Positions 36,399 to 47,462 are shown, counted from the stretch's first letter. The stretch: 64,000 nt of DNA from Wurfbainia villosa (GCA_025175895.1 CM045990.1:46124658-46188657); one strand, 5' to 3'. Made by a program: numbers and translations. Notes: generated by a model not told the origin, from the sequence alone.

Positions 36399-36401
36399 TT
36401 A

Positions 36402-36554
36402 TAAAAACCCCCAGTGTTTACTTCTATTTAGAAACAAACGTTCAACTATTAGGTTCGTTGGGAGACGATCCGAGTCATTCCTATATTGCATTAGTGTAGT
36501 TAGGGGGTTCGATAAATAATTTATAACGGTATCACGACAAATATCCGTACATCA
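36402..36554 (+). mobile_element. End of Athila 5' LTR
   Basis: It runs from the CACTA target site to CCGTACATCA, just before the primer binding site. Phrases such as TTCGTTGGGAGACGA are typical of the end of Athila LTRs. With GATAAGTTA at 21606-21614 removed from its CACTA neighbour, the text rejoins as GATAAGTTATAAAAACC. Confidence 0.7.
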
Positions 36555-36559
36555 AATTT

Positions 36560-36577
36560 TGGCGCCGTTGCCGGGGA
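36560..36577 (+). other. Primer binding site of Athila element
   Basis: TGGCGCCGTTGCCGGGGA follows the LTR end. This is the standard Athila primer site and identifies the lineage. Confidence 0.88.
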
Positions 36578-36739
36578 ACTTTAATGGTGTTCGTTTGTCT
36601 TTAAACTGTAGTTAGTTAGTTTGTTTGTTTTTCTTTTTTTTTGTTATTAGTGTCTTTCTTGTTATTTTTTTTTCTATTTGATATTCACTGTGTTTGTTTG
36701 TGGTGATGTCTAGGTCTTTAGACAATAATCTATTTGAGT

Positions 36740-37240
36740 CTTATGCAGCAGTTTTGGTGTAATAGCAGTGATATCAGCAGAAGACAAATGCATCCATTCA
36801 GAGCATTGAGAGATAGATTATCCAGCTTGCATCTAATTTTAATCAGCTGCAGTCACAGGGATCTAGTCAACTACCATCTCAGACCATCCCAAATCTAAAG
36901 GAAACATCAGTACGATTACATTGCGGAGTGGCAAAGTTACCTCAGGCCCTGTAGCACCAGTTTCACCCTTCCCTCAGAGGCCAGTGCAGCCTAGGAAGAG
37001 GGTTGTTGAAGAAAATACTAGGGAATTCCAAGAGCTAGCAGATTCCCAAGTATAAAGACATGTGTGTTCACGAGAAGTTGTACTCTTTCTATGGAGGTAG
37101 GAGATACTGTAGTTCGGTTCCGTATTTTGGATGCTATGAAGCACCCGATGGAGGATCATTCTATTCTTAGCGTGGTTATAGCTGATGAGCTGGACTGCAT
37201 GAACTTTATTTCTTAGTCTGTTTTTCATTTAGATATCTCT
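36740..37240 (+). pseudogene. gag: Athila gag C-terminus and protease-linker, broken
   Basis: After a leader of about 160 bp the first recognisable coding text lies at 36903-36950: NISTITLRSGKVTSGP, matching the conserved Athila gag motif AITLRSGK. It stays open into EFQELADSQV and then stops. A second piece at about 37091-37200 reads MEVGDTVVRFRILDAMKHPM, the segment that in Athila lies between protease and reverse transcriptase. Most of gag is missing, so this is a deleted, inactive copy. Confidence 0.7.
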
Positions 37241-37309
37241 GCACTTTCTACATTCTATTGTTATTTTATTGATTCTGATGATTTTGATATGATGATGATT
37301 TGTTAGGAC

Positions 37310-38477
37310 CTATCTGTGGGCCCTTGTATGTGGACAGGGATATGGAATGTGTAGAGACTTGTGCTCTTCAAACGACGCCCCAAGAATCACGTCCATCATA
37401 TGTTTTTGAGAAATGTCATTTTATGGTCGAGCATGGGATATCTTAGGTCATATTATCTCTGTGCATGGTATTGAAGTATATCCTGCTAAAATTCATGATA
37501 TATCTTCTTTATCTTACCCCGCTTCTGTGCGGGAAGTTCGTGCTTTTCTGGGTCATGCAGGTTTCTACAGACATTTTATCAGAGACTTCAGCAAGATTGC
37601 CCCTACCCTTGACCAACTTGTTGCAGAAGGAGGTGGTATTTCAGTTTAACCAGTGGTGCAAGGACTCATTTGATCAGCTTTGGCAGACTTTGATATCAGC
37701 ATCTATCCTTAGACCACTTGAGCAGGATTGTAGTGGAGATCGAGCCACCCCCATAGCAAATTCTTTTCCAGATGAGCAATTTTTCACTTGTAGGGTAAGA
37801 CACTATGGTATGCAGATCTTGCTAATTATTTAGTTGTCTGTGTTATACCTTCACATTTTACTCATACACAAGTCCAGAAATTGAAAAGTGATGCTAAGTA
37901 TTATGTATGGGATGATCTTTATCTTTGGAAGTTTTGTAGTGATCAGATCATTAGACGATGTGTACCTGATTATGAGTTTCATTCCATACTTACTTTCTGT
38001 CATTCTCTAACTTGTGGAGGGCATTTTGGACCCCAAAGGACTGCTAGAAAAGTTTTAGAGTCTGGTTTATATTGGCCCACCTTATTTCATGACACCTATG
38101 AATTTTATAAAGCCTGTGAGAGATGTCAATGAACAGGGAACATAGGATGTAGAAATGGAATGCATCAACAACCCTTGTTATTCTGTGAGATTTTCGATGT
38201 TTGGGGTATTGATTTTATGGGTCTGTTTCCTATATCTTTTGGATTTTCATATATTCTTTTGGCAGTTGATTATGTTTCCAAATGGGTGGAGGCCATCCCC
38301 ACCAGGACTGATGATTCTCCAATTGTTGTGAATTTTGTTAGGTCTCACATATTTTGTAGATTTGGAGTACCCAGGGCGATCATTAGCGATCAAGGGTCTC
38401 ATTTTTGCAACAGACTCATAAAGTGTCGAACAGAGAGATCAAGTCTATATTGGAGAATACAGTGGGGCCATACATGA
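37310..38477 (+). pseudogene. pol: Athila pol remnant (RT end, integrase)
   Basis: The reverse-transcriptase core is deleted. The remaining text resumes near 37390 with EKCHFMVEHGI and, after a frame change, the connection segment SVREVRAFLGHAGFYRHFI (frame 37413-37649). The integrase zinc-binding region is at 37881-38132 (HSLTCGGHFG, then CERCQ). The integrase core is at 38160-38477, with the first catalytic Asp in VWGIDFMG and the second in IISDQGSHF. The third catalytic residue is lost because the frame is cut off after SHFCN. There is no YVDD motif. Nothing functional can be made. Confidence 0.8.
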
Positions 38478-39145
38478 TGATGCTTCTTCTCTGACATGAA
38501 AGGGGAGTGTGTCTTTTATTTACTGCATTTATTTCCTTCCTTTCATGTTCAGAATAATTTGTGTGGTTGATTGCTTGTTTGCCTGTTTACCTAGGTTTGT
38601 TTAGTGTGTGTTGTTGAGTCGAATAATTTTCCATATGCATGCCTCAGTATCATTTCGGAGGTGGTAAAAATTAGTTAAGTTTGATCATCGAGTTGTGGAT
38701 TTTTTGTGTATGATAAGAGACTTCACTTGCTTGCAGTCACTTGTTAGGATGTGAATTTTTGTCAATAGACCAAGCTTGATTTTTATTTACCTAGTGAGGT
38801 TGTAAGTCATTCTTATCATTTACCCACTTTTGAGTGATAACACATGTGATACTTGTTGCTCTAGAACTTGCTTTGAGTCTTTTCAAAACTGCAATAACAT
38901 TTACTTGCATGAATATGATGAAGGATTTCATTCTTGATTCTTTTCCTGACTTGGATTGATTGTCTAATCCACTTGATACTTCCATATTCCATATCTTACT
39001 TGACTTATCTCTTCATTTACTATCCATTGTCTTTGTATTTTTGTGGATTATCTCCCTTATCTATTGTTTCTATATTGGAGGAATAACATGATAAGTTGAT
39101 TTGTCCGAGACGGACAAAATTCTTAAGTGTGGGGAAGGAGATATT
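38478..39145 (+). other. Athila 3' non-coding region with polypurine tract
   Basis: A T-rich stretch without a credible frame, ending with CTTAAGTGTGGGGAAGGAGA (39122-39141). Athila elements typically have such a GTGTGGGGA purine tract before the 3' LTR. No sequence matching the proposed 5' LTR start follows, so the 3' LTR appears deleted. Confidence 0.55.
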
Positions 39146-39692
39146 GTTTTGTTGGGCAACTGTGTGTTGGATATAGAATTTGACTTGGAGCTAATTGGAA
39201 GGTCAACCACGTGAAAAAAAAATTGTTGTCCCTTGCTGTATAGAAGTCTATCACAGGCTTTCATTTCCAACATTGTATTACAGCGGAATGTGGACTGAGG
39301 ACATGCCTTCTGTCATCCTTCACAAAGGTTATGCAAGCTGTCAGTTCCTATAAGGATATCAAAACAAATATGAGTTATTTCTCTAACAGATTCGCTGAAA
39401 GGAGAGCTGTAGAAATTGGTTCACAAGCTGACACTGGAACTGATTTTATTAGATTTGAAGAGTAGATTGAAAAAAAATGTACTGGTAGCAGGCTTTGGTA
39501 GTGAAGTTCAAGAACTCATTCAAATTGTTGTACCATTTTTTGATACTTCTAGTCAGCAGTTCCATTATGACAAGGCCTCCCAACCTCAATTGATACAGAT
39601 GGCTGCATCATCAAATTGAAAAGAAAACCTCACTACCAGTTACTTAACCAAATTGGAAAAAAATCTGATAAGATGATAAGTTGATAGAGGGA

Positions 39693-39862
39693 GCAGAAAT
39701 AGATATAGGAAAGCTTGACTACTCATTGTCTCCTGTTGGTGGAATCCCTGTGGTGCTCGCCCTTGTTGAAGCTGCTGAAACTAAGGATATGCTACACATG
39801 GTGTTATAATTGCTTGCATGTTCACTTCAGAAAAATCTACAGAATGTCAAGGATATGAAAAT
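39693..39862 (+). pseudogene. Possible BEACH-family protein fragment
   Basis: In one frame the text reads DYSLSPVGGIPVVLALVEAA, then ETKDMLHMVL, a TAA, and LLACSLQKNLQNVKDMK. This resembles the armadillo-like region of plant BEACH-domain proteins as I remember it (a GGIP, VEAAETKDML, LLACxLxxxxQNVxDM pattern). One stop interrupts 57 codons, and the pattern ends abruptly at KILEMAS. Family assignment is from memory and needs a database search. Confidence 0.3.
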
Positions 39863-40199
39863 TTTGGAGATGGCATCCTATTTGAATATATGGAATGTGG
39901 ATGATGGAGCATTTTGGAGACCTTTTAAGGTCTATGTGATGCTTAGCCACTGGATACAGCTGTTGTGTTCTTTCTTGCTTTAGGCCATGAGATCTATTCA
40001 CAAGTATCACCGAGAATCAAATTGATGTTGAAGCTCCATGAAGTGCTACATGAAGTGGAGTTGAAACTTCTGGAATCATTTAATGAAATTTCATATTTGA
40101 ATGTGTGCTCTTTATTTTGAAATTTATGGATGATAATCAGCTGAACGATGCTGCAATTGATGATTCCGATGATTACCCTTGCTGGAAATTATAGGAAAC

Positions 40200-40355
40200 G
40201 GTAAAGTTGGTGATGTCTGCATGCTTCTGTCTTATGGTGCCGATTATACTATATGCAACAACAACGGTAGAGGTGCTCTGGATTGGGCTAAATGGGAGAA
40301 TCAGATCCAGGTATATGAACTTATCAAGAAACATATGGAGCAAGATAAAAACTGA
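40200..40355 (+). pseudogene. Possible ankyrin-repeat protein C-terminal fragment
   Basis: 52 codons open to a natural stop (TGA at 40353). The text GDVCMLLSYGADYTICNNNG fits the helix-turn-helix and loop pattern of an ankyrin repeat, and ALDWAKWENQIQVYELIKKH fits a final repeat. No upstream frame continues it. It lies immediately before the Tat LTR. Confidence 0.35.
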
Positions 40356-40365
40356 ACTTACTGAT

Positions 40366-41569
40366 TGATGCGGATGCGGGGGAAAAATCCATTCGCTCCG
40401 TTTTCAAGGCGATGAAGCGATGAGGGAGGTCTCGGAGTATTCTCCCCCGACAGCGATCAGTAAAGAATAAGAAAATGAAGTAGACGAAACGCGGAAACCC
40501 GACACCAGCAATCGAGATTCAGACACGAGATGTAACGTGGTTCGGAATAAGGATTTCTACTCCACGGGGGTGAGGTTTCTCACCAGATGCGGTGCCTAAG
40601 CACTTTCACTATGAAGATCCTCCTTTACAGAAAGCAAGTTTCCGAAGGTGGAGGAGAAAGGACCTCTTACAATGATGTTACAAGATGAGGAAAATACAAG
40701 AGACTTATCAAACAACAGATCTCCGTCCTCCTTCTCTGGCGAGACCACTCTTCCTTTTCTCTCGTCTCCTCTTCTCTTTTGCTGGATGCGAATGATTGCG
40801 GATCGATCCCTTTTCTTTTCCTCCCTCTCTCCCATTTATCTTCCCTCCACCTTCAACGTAACGTCGTGGATTATCTCCATCGTACACGTGGCCACCATCT
40901 CCTCCTGGAGAATAATTCTGTTACACATATGAGGAACGAGGACTCCCCCGAATATTGCGTGGGGCCCCCCAAGCCGTTGCATAGTTCCTTTTCCTTTACT
41001 TTTCAGGCAACGAGGTTAAACTGTCTCCCTCACCCCTCTGCTTTGGGTGAAGTTAACTTAGGCCCCTATACCATAGGTGACCTAGCCTTAGGGTTTCTCC
41101 TTAAACCGAACCAATTCTCCTTTTGCCCGTACCAAACTTCTTTCACGTCGATTAGGTTGAGTTGACCCTTCCTCCATCCCATTGGCTTCTGGAATTCCCT
41201 AATTGAACCAGTTCCTAGTCTTCTGTTAGCGAAGTGCCTTCCGCCTCTTCTCCACCTGCGTCCCTTGCTTCTAGCATTCGCCCGTGCCGATGGCTCTCGC
41301 TACTTGCGCCCGTGTCAATTACTTCCGATAACTCTCGGCCGTGTCAATGGCTTCATCTAACTCTCGCCCGTGTCAATGGCTTCGTCTAACTCTCGCCCGT
41401 GCCCATGGCTTCTGATAACTCTCGCCCATATCAATGGCTTTTGATAGCTCTCGCCCGAACTATTTCTCCTTTTTCCCTTTTGGCTGAACCAGGTGTTTTG
41501 GGGACGGGTCACGGGTTACCTGCTAACTCTTCCATTGGGAATTAGGTAGAAAAAGTACCAGTAGTATCA
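40366..41569 (-). repeat. Tat-family LTR 1: 3' LTR of the minus-strand copy
   Basis: Reverse complement of the LTRs at 47463-48647 and 62381-63583, from TGATGCGGATGCGGGGG to GTACCAGTAGTATCA. The left flank CTGAT (40361-40365) is a candidate target duplication whose partner would lie beyond the window. It contains a ~30-bp minisatellite (41280-41450) and a 128-codon frame antisense to the LTR (40779-41165) that is repeated in the other LTRs. Confidence 0.9.
41280..41450. repeat. LTR minisatellite, ~30-bp unit, about 6 copies
   Basis: The unit GCCCGTGTCAATGGCTTC plus TAACTCTC-type text repeats with small changes. The same array is in LTR 2 (47590-47760) and LTR 3 (62490-62665). Confidence 0.85.
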
Positions 41570-41939
41570 TTAGTCAACACCGAAAAATAGTCAAGCGAAG
41601 TTATAAGCTTGACTCTCCAAATGTGCGTAAAGTTTATGCCCTATTCTTCATTCCTCCGCTTGAATCCACCTTTTCCTTTATAACTCCCTTGTATGCCCTC
41701 GAGGCGGCCCGATGGGCCCATGGGCTCCGCTTCTCCTTCTCTCTCCGTGAAATTGAATCGTCACGGGAAACCCTATATAAACCTCCGCCTTCTCCTCTTA
41801 GGTATCATTTAGCGTGTCTAACAATCCAGTCTGTTCTTCTTCTTCCGCGATTTTCACCGGCGGTGTTTGTGGTCAGTCCCCCCCTTCTCACGCGATTCTC
41901 CCTTTCCCCCGAGTAAGTGCTCTGCTTAGTTTAACACCC
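41570..41939 (+). promoter_or_regulatory. Probable promoter and leader of antisense gene A
   Basis: Just inside the LTR is an 8-bp inverted repeat, AGTCAAGC...GCTTGACT (about 41589-41613). A TATA-like CCCTATATAAACC follows near 41770-41782, and then TTCTTCTTCCGCG leader text up to the ATG at 41940. The same arrangement stands in reverse at 62016-62380. I infer a promoter driving transcription away from the LTR, opposite to the element's own RNA. Confidence 0.5.
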
Positions 41940-44104
41940 ATGGCTCCTAGGACCACCCTTCCACCTGCCTGGTACGAACACACCGTAACTCAGTTAGATT
42001 GCAACCATTACTTCTTTAACATTAAAAACGACTACATAGCCCCCTCTATAAAATGCTGCTTCACAACTAAAATACATCGACCTCACAACCCTCCTCCTGG
42101 CCTGACCTGCTTTTTCTCCGAACAATTTCTTAACGGCCTATCCCTGCCGGTACCCTCGGTCTATTTGGACCTTCTAGACTTCTATGGACTACCCCTGAAC
42201 CAATTCACCCCCAACTCCTTCCGAATTCTATCGGGAGCCCACATAGTGTTCCAACATTTGAACCTCCCTTTGACCCCAGAACTATTCCATTGCTTCTTCC
42301 AATTAAAGTCTTCTAAGGCAGGCCTCTTCTATTTGTCTAGTCGTTCAGACTGCCAATTTCTGGTGAACCTGCCTACTTCCCACAAGGGCTGGGAAGCACT
42401 ATACTTCTTTGTACAACTTCCTGAGTCTTTACCTTATTCTGATACTTGGAAGGTAGACCTTCCCGAATTACCTTCCTTCCGGGACATGAGGACCAAATGT
42501 CCTTTCCCGGAGGTGTATAGAGTTTTAGGAGAGCTACACTACTGTTCGAACCAGCTGCTAGAGACTCCCCTCTTGCGTCATTTTGGATTGTCTCCTCTAC
42601 CTCTGACGACTTCGGTTGCTGTAGGTAGGGTGCTATTTAACTGGCAATAGGACTTCATTTCTGCGTTATTCATCTTTCCTGACAACATACCTTGCAGATA
42701 ACCTGATGCAGAAGGCTTTAGTAGAAGGAGAGGCGATTGAGGCCGAGAAGAAGAAGAAAACCTCGACCAAAAGAGGTAAATCAACCGCAGTTCCATCATC
42801 TCCTCGTAAAAAGCTACGGCTTATCAAGAAAGGAGCCTCGAGTTCCTCGGCTCTTCCTCCCTCATCTTCGGACCAGTTAGAGGCTCGTTCCCTATCCATC
42901 TATGAACCAAGGAGAGGAGGCAATACTTCCCCTGCCCCTTCTTCATCCCCTCAAGGAGAGGATTTCCCCTCCCATTTTTTACATTCTTCCCCGTCTGCCC
43001 AGAATTCGCCCCCCTCCTCTCCTACAGAACTTCCCCCCGCTCCCAAACCTTAGGCAAGGCGGCTCCTGTTCCCCTTCGTTGTATCGGACCTTCCGCCTCT
43101 GCTGAAGGGGAGGACCCCTCTATTCCCGTTCCTCCGAGGGCCACATTAGGATCCTTGCTGAAAATTCGGCATCCTTCGGAGGTGAAGTTCTTCAATCAAT
43201 CGGGCGTACAGGCCCCTTGTGAACAAGTAGGCAAACTACTGGCGGAGGTATCTATTGTTTCTTCGTTTCTTCTTCACCCTGCCTATTTTCATATACTGGC
43301 GTGTACTAATAGCTTGTTCTTCTTCAGGCCGCCACCCAATATAGTAGTATGATAACCCATCTGGCCCGATTCCAATCAACTGTGGAAACTCGCCACTTCG
43401 CCGCCGTGTCTCAACAGAAAAAGCTCGTCCAGAAACTGAGCGAGCAAGAGGCGAAAGAAAAGGATATGAGGGGCCAATGCGAAGACGCAATGATGCAAGT
43501 GGCTCTGCTTCAGAGTGAGAAAGAAGAGCTGCAGCGGAAGAATGAGGAATTGGGCGGCAATTTTCCTCCGGTCTAGTGGTAGCGAGATAGATGAATTGGC
43601 GGAGGCGAGGGAGTATAAAGGGCACCTGGGAGATGCCATGATTGACTCTGCAAAATCCTCAACCACCATCCTACAGCTTCAGCAGGAGCGCTCCAGGCTC
43701 CAATTGGAGCGTCAAGCTTGGGAGGCTACCAGGAAATCTTGTACAGAGAAATGCACGGAGCTCTCTTCCCTGGTGGTAGCTCTTCCTCAAACCTTGTCCA
43801 CGATGGCTCAGCAGCAAGCCCTTCTTCATCAAGAATATCATGAAGCTCTTCTAGTGGGTCGAGCCATACAGCGCCACCGAGAAAGATGCTCTGCTGAGTG
43901 GACGATGTCGAGCCCAACTAGCCTGTCAAAATCAAATGAAGGAGCGAAGGCGACCTCAAGAGCGAATCGTCAAGAAGGGAGTAGACTTGTTCATTTGTGG
44001 CTCAAAGCGCCGAACAAGGATATCCGCCTCCTGGCGCGGACACCAGCCACTTAGATCCTGTATCGGCGTTGGCTAAATGTTCCCCCGAACGATTTGAACT
44101 GTAA
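41940..44104 (+). pseudogene. Antisense gene A, multi-exon (Transposase_28-like, coiled coil)
   Basis: ATG at 41940 opens a 228-codon exon resembling the plant 'putative gypsy type transposon' domain (Pfam Transposase_28/DUF390 type): CFFSEQFLNGLSLPVPSVYL, FYGLPLNQFTPNSFRILSGA, HKGWEALYFFVQLPE. Removing a GT-AG intron (42625-42697) skips a TAG and keeps the frame into a linker with KKKKTSTKRGK, a nuclear-signal-like run, and Ser/Pro-rich text. A second GT-AG intron (43248-43327) joins LLAE to AATQYSSM. The C-terminal half is coiled coil (LVQKLSEQEAKEKDMRGQC, QERSRLQLERQAWEA) and ends ALAKCSPERFEL at 44104. Frame breaks near 43055 and 43570 spoil this copy. The function is unknown. It runs opposite to its retroelement. 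Confidence 0.7.
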
Positions 44105-44514
44105 CCTCCAGTACTGTCTTTTTTGTAATAACTTTTTCTTTATTGTTAAGAGCTGACTTTTATCAATATGTCTGTCCATTACGGTCTTTGCGTGTTCTCT
44201 AGCGAGTCGGGGTTTCTGGACCAATTTTGAGCTTTCCCTTGTTATTTCTTTACCCGTACCATATAATGCCATCGCCTGACTGGTTCGGGGCTCTCTTACG
44301 GGATTTTGCCTACTAGTATCCACATCCGACCCGATTTTGGTTCGGACATCACTTTAAATGGCCTTTTGCCCGTTGATTTTTCCCTATCCTTCCTCCAGCT
44401 TCGGAAAAGATGCCAGCCTCTTCGTCTTCTCCCCCTTCCCCAGAACTTTTTCGCCATTCTCCTTCCATTATAAATCCTTCGTCCCCCTTGTCTTCGTCCT
44501 GTTATCTTACCATC
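44105..44514. other. Spacer between antisense genes A and B
   Basis: On the minus strand, which is the element's sense strand, a 90-codon frame (44051-44323) overlaps the end of gene A. The same frame is open in the nested copy (59627-59905). A TATA-like CATTATAAATCC near 44466 may belong to gene B. Nothing else is recognisable. Confidence 0.45.
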
Positions 44515-44957
44515 ATGGCTTCAGCAGGGCATCCCATTGAAATTTCTTCGGAATCAGAGTCTTTTGAAATACAGAGGTCTCGAGGATGATGCGGTCGGAG
44601 ACCGATCCAACCGCCACTTGATCTTCCATCCCCTACCTTTTCCGCCTTCGGTCCAACTCCCACCCTCTCGGTGAGATCCTTCCGCGCTCCTTTCCTCCTT
44701 CCAACAGTGGTGTGGAATCCTCCCTTCACGTGGAGTATACGGTGGGGAGATCCTCATGCGACTTTGATCTTCCCCACTTCCGCCGGCGTGGCTTGTGCGA
44801 TTCCCCGAGGACTCTTCCTTCCCCTTTCGATGAAGGTCCACCGGTTCTTCCTCCACCTCAAGGCGGCGTTTCAAGTCATATTGGCTCCTTCTCCCCCAAA
44901 GAGACATCTCCGTCTCATCTGTCCAAGAGTAATCGGGGAAAGTCATATAAATCAAGC
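44515..44957 (+). pseudogene. Antisense gene B, short acidic/Pro-rich protein, broken
   Basis: ATG at 44515 starts MASAGHPIEISSESESFEIQ, identical to the start at 59442 of the nested copy. It then stops early (RSRG and TGA). Downstream the frame with VWNPPFTWS, HATLIF and PPPKRHLRLI-type text matches the rest of the nested copy's protein. I know no family for it. Confidence 0.5.
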
Positions 44958-45281
44958 CAATGTAATTATTTCAAATATATTAATGAAACAAAGAAGGAAA
45001 GCGAGTCCGCTTTTGTCTTTTACAGAGAAGTAAGGTTTCTATTTTGGAAGGATGGTACGGATCCAGAACACACACTTTTCTATCAGTTCTCAGGGATTCA
45101 GACCCTCTTAATTATGGTTGTCTTCCCGTCGACCTTCCCACTACCGCCTCCACGTTTCCCTTTCTTTACTGGCATTTATGGTCCCTACCTCTTCTACCAA
45201 TAAATGCATTCCTCCCTTCATTGCTATAAAAATCCACAGCGTTTACATAGCTTCCACCATTCTCCTTTTCCTTAGCTTGTC

Positions 45282-45545
45282 ATGGAGAATATCGGAGCAG
45301 GCGTGATTCCTCGCTTCTAAAGAGATAAATAATGGGGGTACATAGTCGTCTTGGAGGAACAAGTGAGGTGTTTACAGCAACAGCTAGAGGAAACCTCCGC
45401 CAACAATCGTTCACTGTAGACCGCATCGGGTCCCAAAAAGAAATCCCAAGCAAATCTTCTTGAAGCAGTCTTATCTTCAACAGCTACTGCGCCAACCCCG
45501 ACCGCGCAAAGAAACTCCATCCGTTCCGCCTAACAAAGAATTGTA
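45282..45545 (+). pseudogene. Antisense gene C, coiled coil, broken
   Basis: Starts at MENIGAGVI. It keeps YIVVLEEQVRCLQQQLEETS from the intact copy at 58366-58644, but stops and a frame change interrupt both ends. An AT-rich spacer with no gene separates it from gene B, and 45546-45834 is likewise empty apart from a TTTATTCC-rich stretch. Confidence 0.55.
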
Positions 45546-45834
45546 ATACCCTAGATGTATTAGGGTTTCTCTTGTTGCTTCTCCTCGTAGATGGCTGGGA
45601 GTATGTAGTTCTCCCGTATCATCGAACTTCCCTAGTTTATCTCCTTCCTCCAGGACCTTCTGAGTTGTACTACTCTTTATTCCTTTTGTATTTACATGTA
45701 ATTTGGGGCATATTTCGGCTCTCCCGTCTTTTCAATCTGCTGGGTATATAGACCCCTTAGACGAGCCGACTTTGCTATTGCACAAGAATACAACCATATA
45801 AAGTTGATTAATACAAGCAACTAAGACATAGAAC

Positions 45835-46990
45835 AAATAATAACCGAGGAATTTCGGTTCTTCCGTTCCACCACCACACGGGGATATCTTCCGCTTTGCG
45901 GGGGTAGCAATTTGCATAAATAGAGTAAATAATAACCGAGGAGTCTCTTCCTCCACCACCACATTGGAATAAACTTCTCTCAAGTAGCATTTCATATATA
46001 GAGTAAATAGTAACCGAGGAATCTCCTTCCAGTCCACCACCACACGATAAACTTCTGCGGATAGCATTCATATATAGAGTAAATAATCGAGGAGTCTCGG
46101 TTCTTTCTTCCACCACCACCGCGAGGATAAACTTCCGCTCTGAGGATAGCAATTCATATATAGAGAAGTAGTTCCGTTCCACCAGCATTTCATATATAGA
46201 GTAAATAGTAACCGAGGAATCTCGGTTCTTCCGTTCCACCACCACACGGGGATAAACTTCCGCTCTGCGGGGATAGCATTTCATATATAGAGTAAATAGT
46301 AACCGAGGAATCTCGGTTCTTCCATTCCACCACCACACGGGGATAAACTTCCGCTCTGCGGGGATAGCATCTCATATATAGAGTAAAAAGTAACCGAGGA
46401 GTCTCGGTTCTTCCGTTCCACCACCACATGGAGATAAACTTCCGCTCTGCGAGATAGCATCTCATATATAGTAAATAGTAGCAGGAGTCTCGGTTCTTCC
46501 GTTCCACCACCACATGGAGGATAAACTTAGCTCTGCGAGATGGCATTTCATATATAGAGTAAATAGTAACAGGGAGTCTCGGTTCTTCCGTTCCACCACC
46601 ACGGGGGATAAACTTCGCTCTGAGATAGCATATCATATAGAGTAAATAGTAAGGAGTCTAGGTTCTTCCGATCTCCACCACCACACGGGGATAAACTTCC
46701 GCTCTGCGAGGATAGCATCTCATATATAGAGTACCTTCCACCACTGTCGGGAGTCTCGGTTCGCTCGAGGATGGCATCTCATATATAGAGTAAATTTCTG
46801 TAACCGAGAGTCCTCGAATTCCGCTCCACTACTTTGTAGGATGGCAGAATCGCCTACTGATAGTGGAGTAAATAGCAGCTCATACCTATACGAAGTACGA
46901 GGATAGATTTCAGAGCAGTATTGACAGAGTGTAGCTCTCTCTTACTCCACACCTGGGGATAAACTTCCTCTCTGGGATAGCCTTTGTATA
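45835..46990. repeat. 91-bp tandem array in the minus-strand Tat copy
   Basis: The unit is the reverse complement of the array at 56290-58085: GTAACCGAGGAATCTCGGTT, CTTCCGTTCCACCACCACAC, GATAAACTTCCGCTCTGCGG, then CATATATAGAGTAAATAG. About 10 recognisable units up to 46740, then a strongly decayed stretch to 46990 with scattered insertions. Several units have lost bases, so spacing drifts. Confidence 0.88.
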
Positions 46991-47457
46991 TAATGGGCTA
47001 TTTAGGAAAAATAAATCCTTCTTCCCCTTTCACTAAGGCCGGGCTTCGTAACATGCAATTGTCCATTCTTCCTCTTTTATAGGGGACTCTTTTAGGTCAG
47101 GTTTTTTCTCTATCTTCATCCTTTCGCCTTTTGGTCTTCCTCTTCTAAATGCTTGCTCCTCCGCCAAATTTCGTTTCTTCGATCTTCCTAGGTTCCTCGC
47201 TTTCGTATTTTTTCGGATATCAAGATGCATTCCACCTTCTTAGAAATAGCGGGTCGCTACCGAATCATTAATGGGGTGTGGCCTAGCTTCTTCTTCTTCT
47301 TCACCTCCTTCGATCACCACCATACAGGAATCATCTCGTCGTTCTCCCTCTCCTCCTTCGGTGACTTTCGCTACCCCATGAAGAAGAAGGATAAGTCATC
47401 CCTCTTCACTTCCTCCCACTAAGGAACTTTCCCCTTTGCCTCCTTCTATCAACGATA
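46991..47457 (+). pseudogene. Antisense gene D, 5' part, broken by nested insertion
   Basis: Corresponds to 55790-56296 of the nested copy. The start MHSTFLEIAG at 47225 matches MHSTFFQEIAG at 56041. Frame changes follow, but the Ser/Pro-rich text and a PPSINDIQ-like end are visible, and the insertion at 47457 cuts the gene. It continues at 63589 after the nested element. Confidence 0.55.
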
Positions 47458-47462
47458 TTCAG
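47458..47462. repeat. Target site duplication TTCAG (left)
   Basis: TTCAG precedes LTR 2 and recurs at 63584-63588 after LTR 3. The unbroken site, ATATTCAGAAATCGC in this orientation, is present in reverse at 55773-55786 inside the nested element itself. Confidence 0.95.

Larger units (their letters stand above)
39146..40365 (+). pseudogene. Mosaic of host-gene-like fragments
   Basis: An AT-balanced stretch with no transposon signature. Two pieces look like protein-coding debris and are listed separately (39693-39862, 40200-40355). Another open stretch, 39416-39619 (67 codons, with KNVLVAGFGSEVQELIQIV), and the overlapping frame 39330-39465 (YFSNRFAERRAVEIGSQAD) look coding in composition, but I do not recognise them. 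Introns are not apparent between pieces. It could be captured transcript sequence or a decayed host gene. It ends at the CTGAT flank of the Tat LTR. Confidence 0.35.
40366..47457 (-). mobile_element. Minus-strand Tat element, 3' half (host of the nested copy)
   Basis: It begins with its 3' LTR at the left and continues inward through the antisense gene region, which therefore appears on the plus strand here, and the 91-bp array. It is interrupted at 47457/47458 by the plus-strand copy and resumes at 63584. The rest of this element (integrase, RT, gag, 5' LTR) lies beyond the right edge of the window. Confidence 0.85.

Noticed and set aside
45732..46636. Overlapping frames with WWWNGRTE or VVVERKNRDS text, also 56422-58053
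   Set aside because: Products of the 91-bp array read in its three frames. They shift frame every unit and have no start or end of their own.
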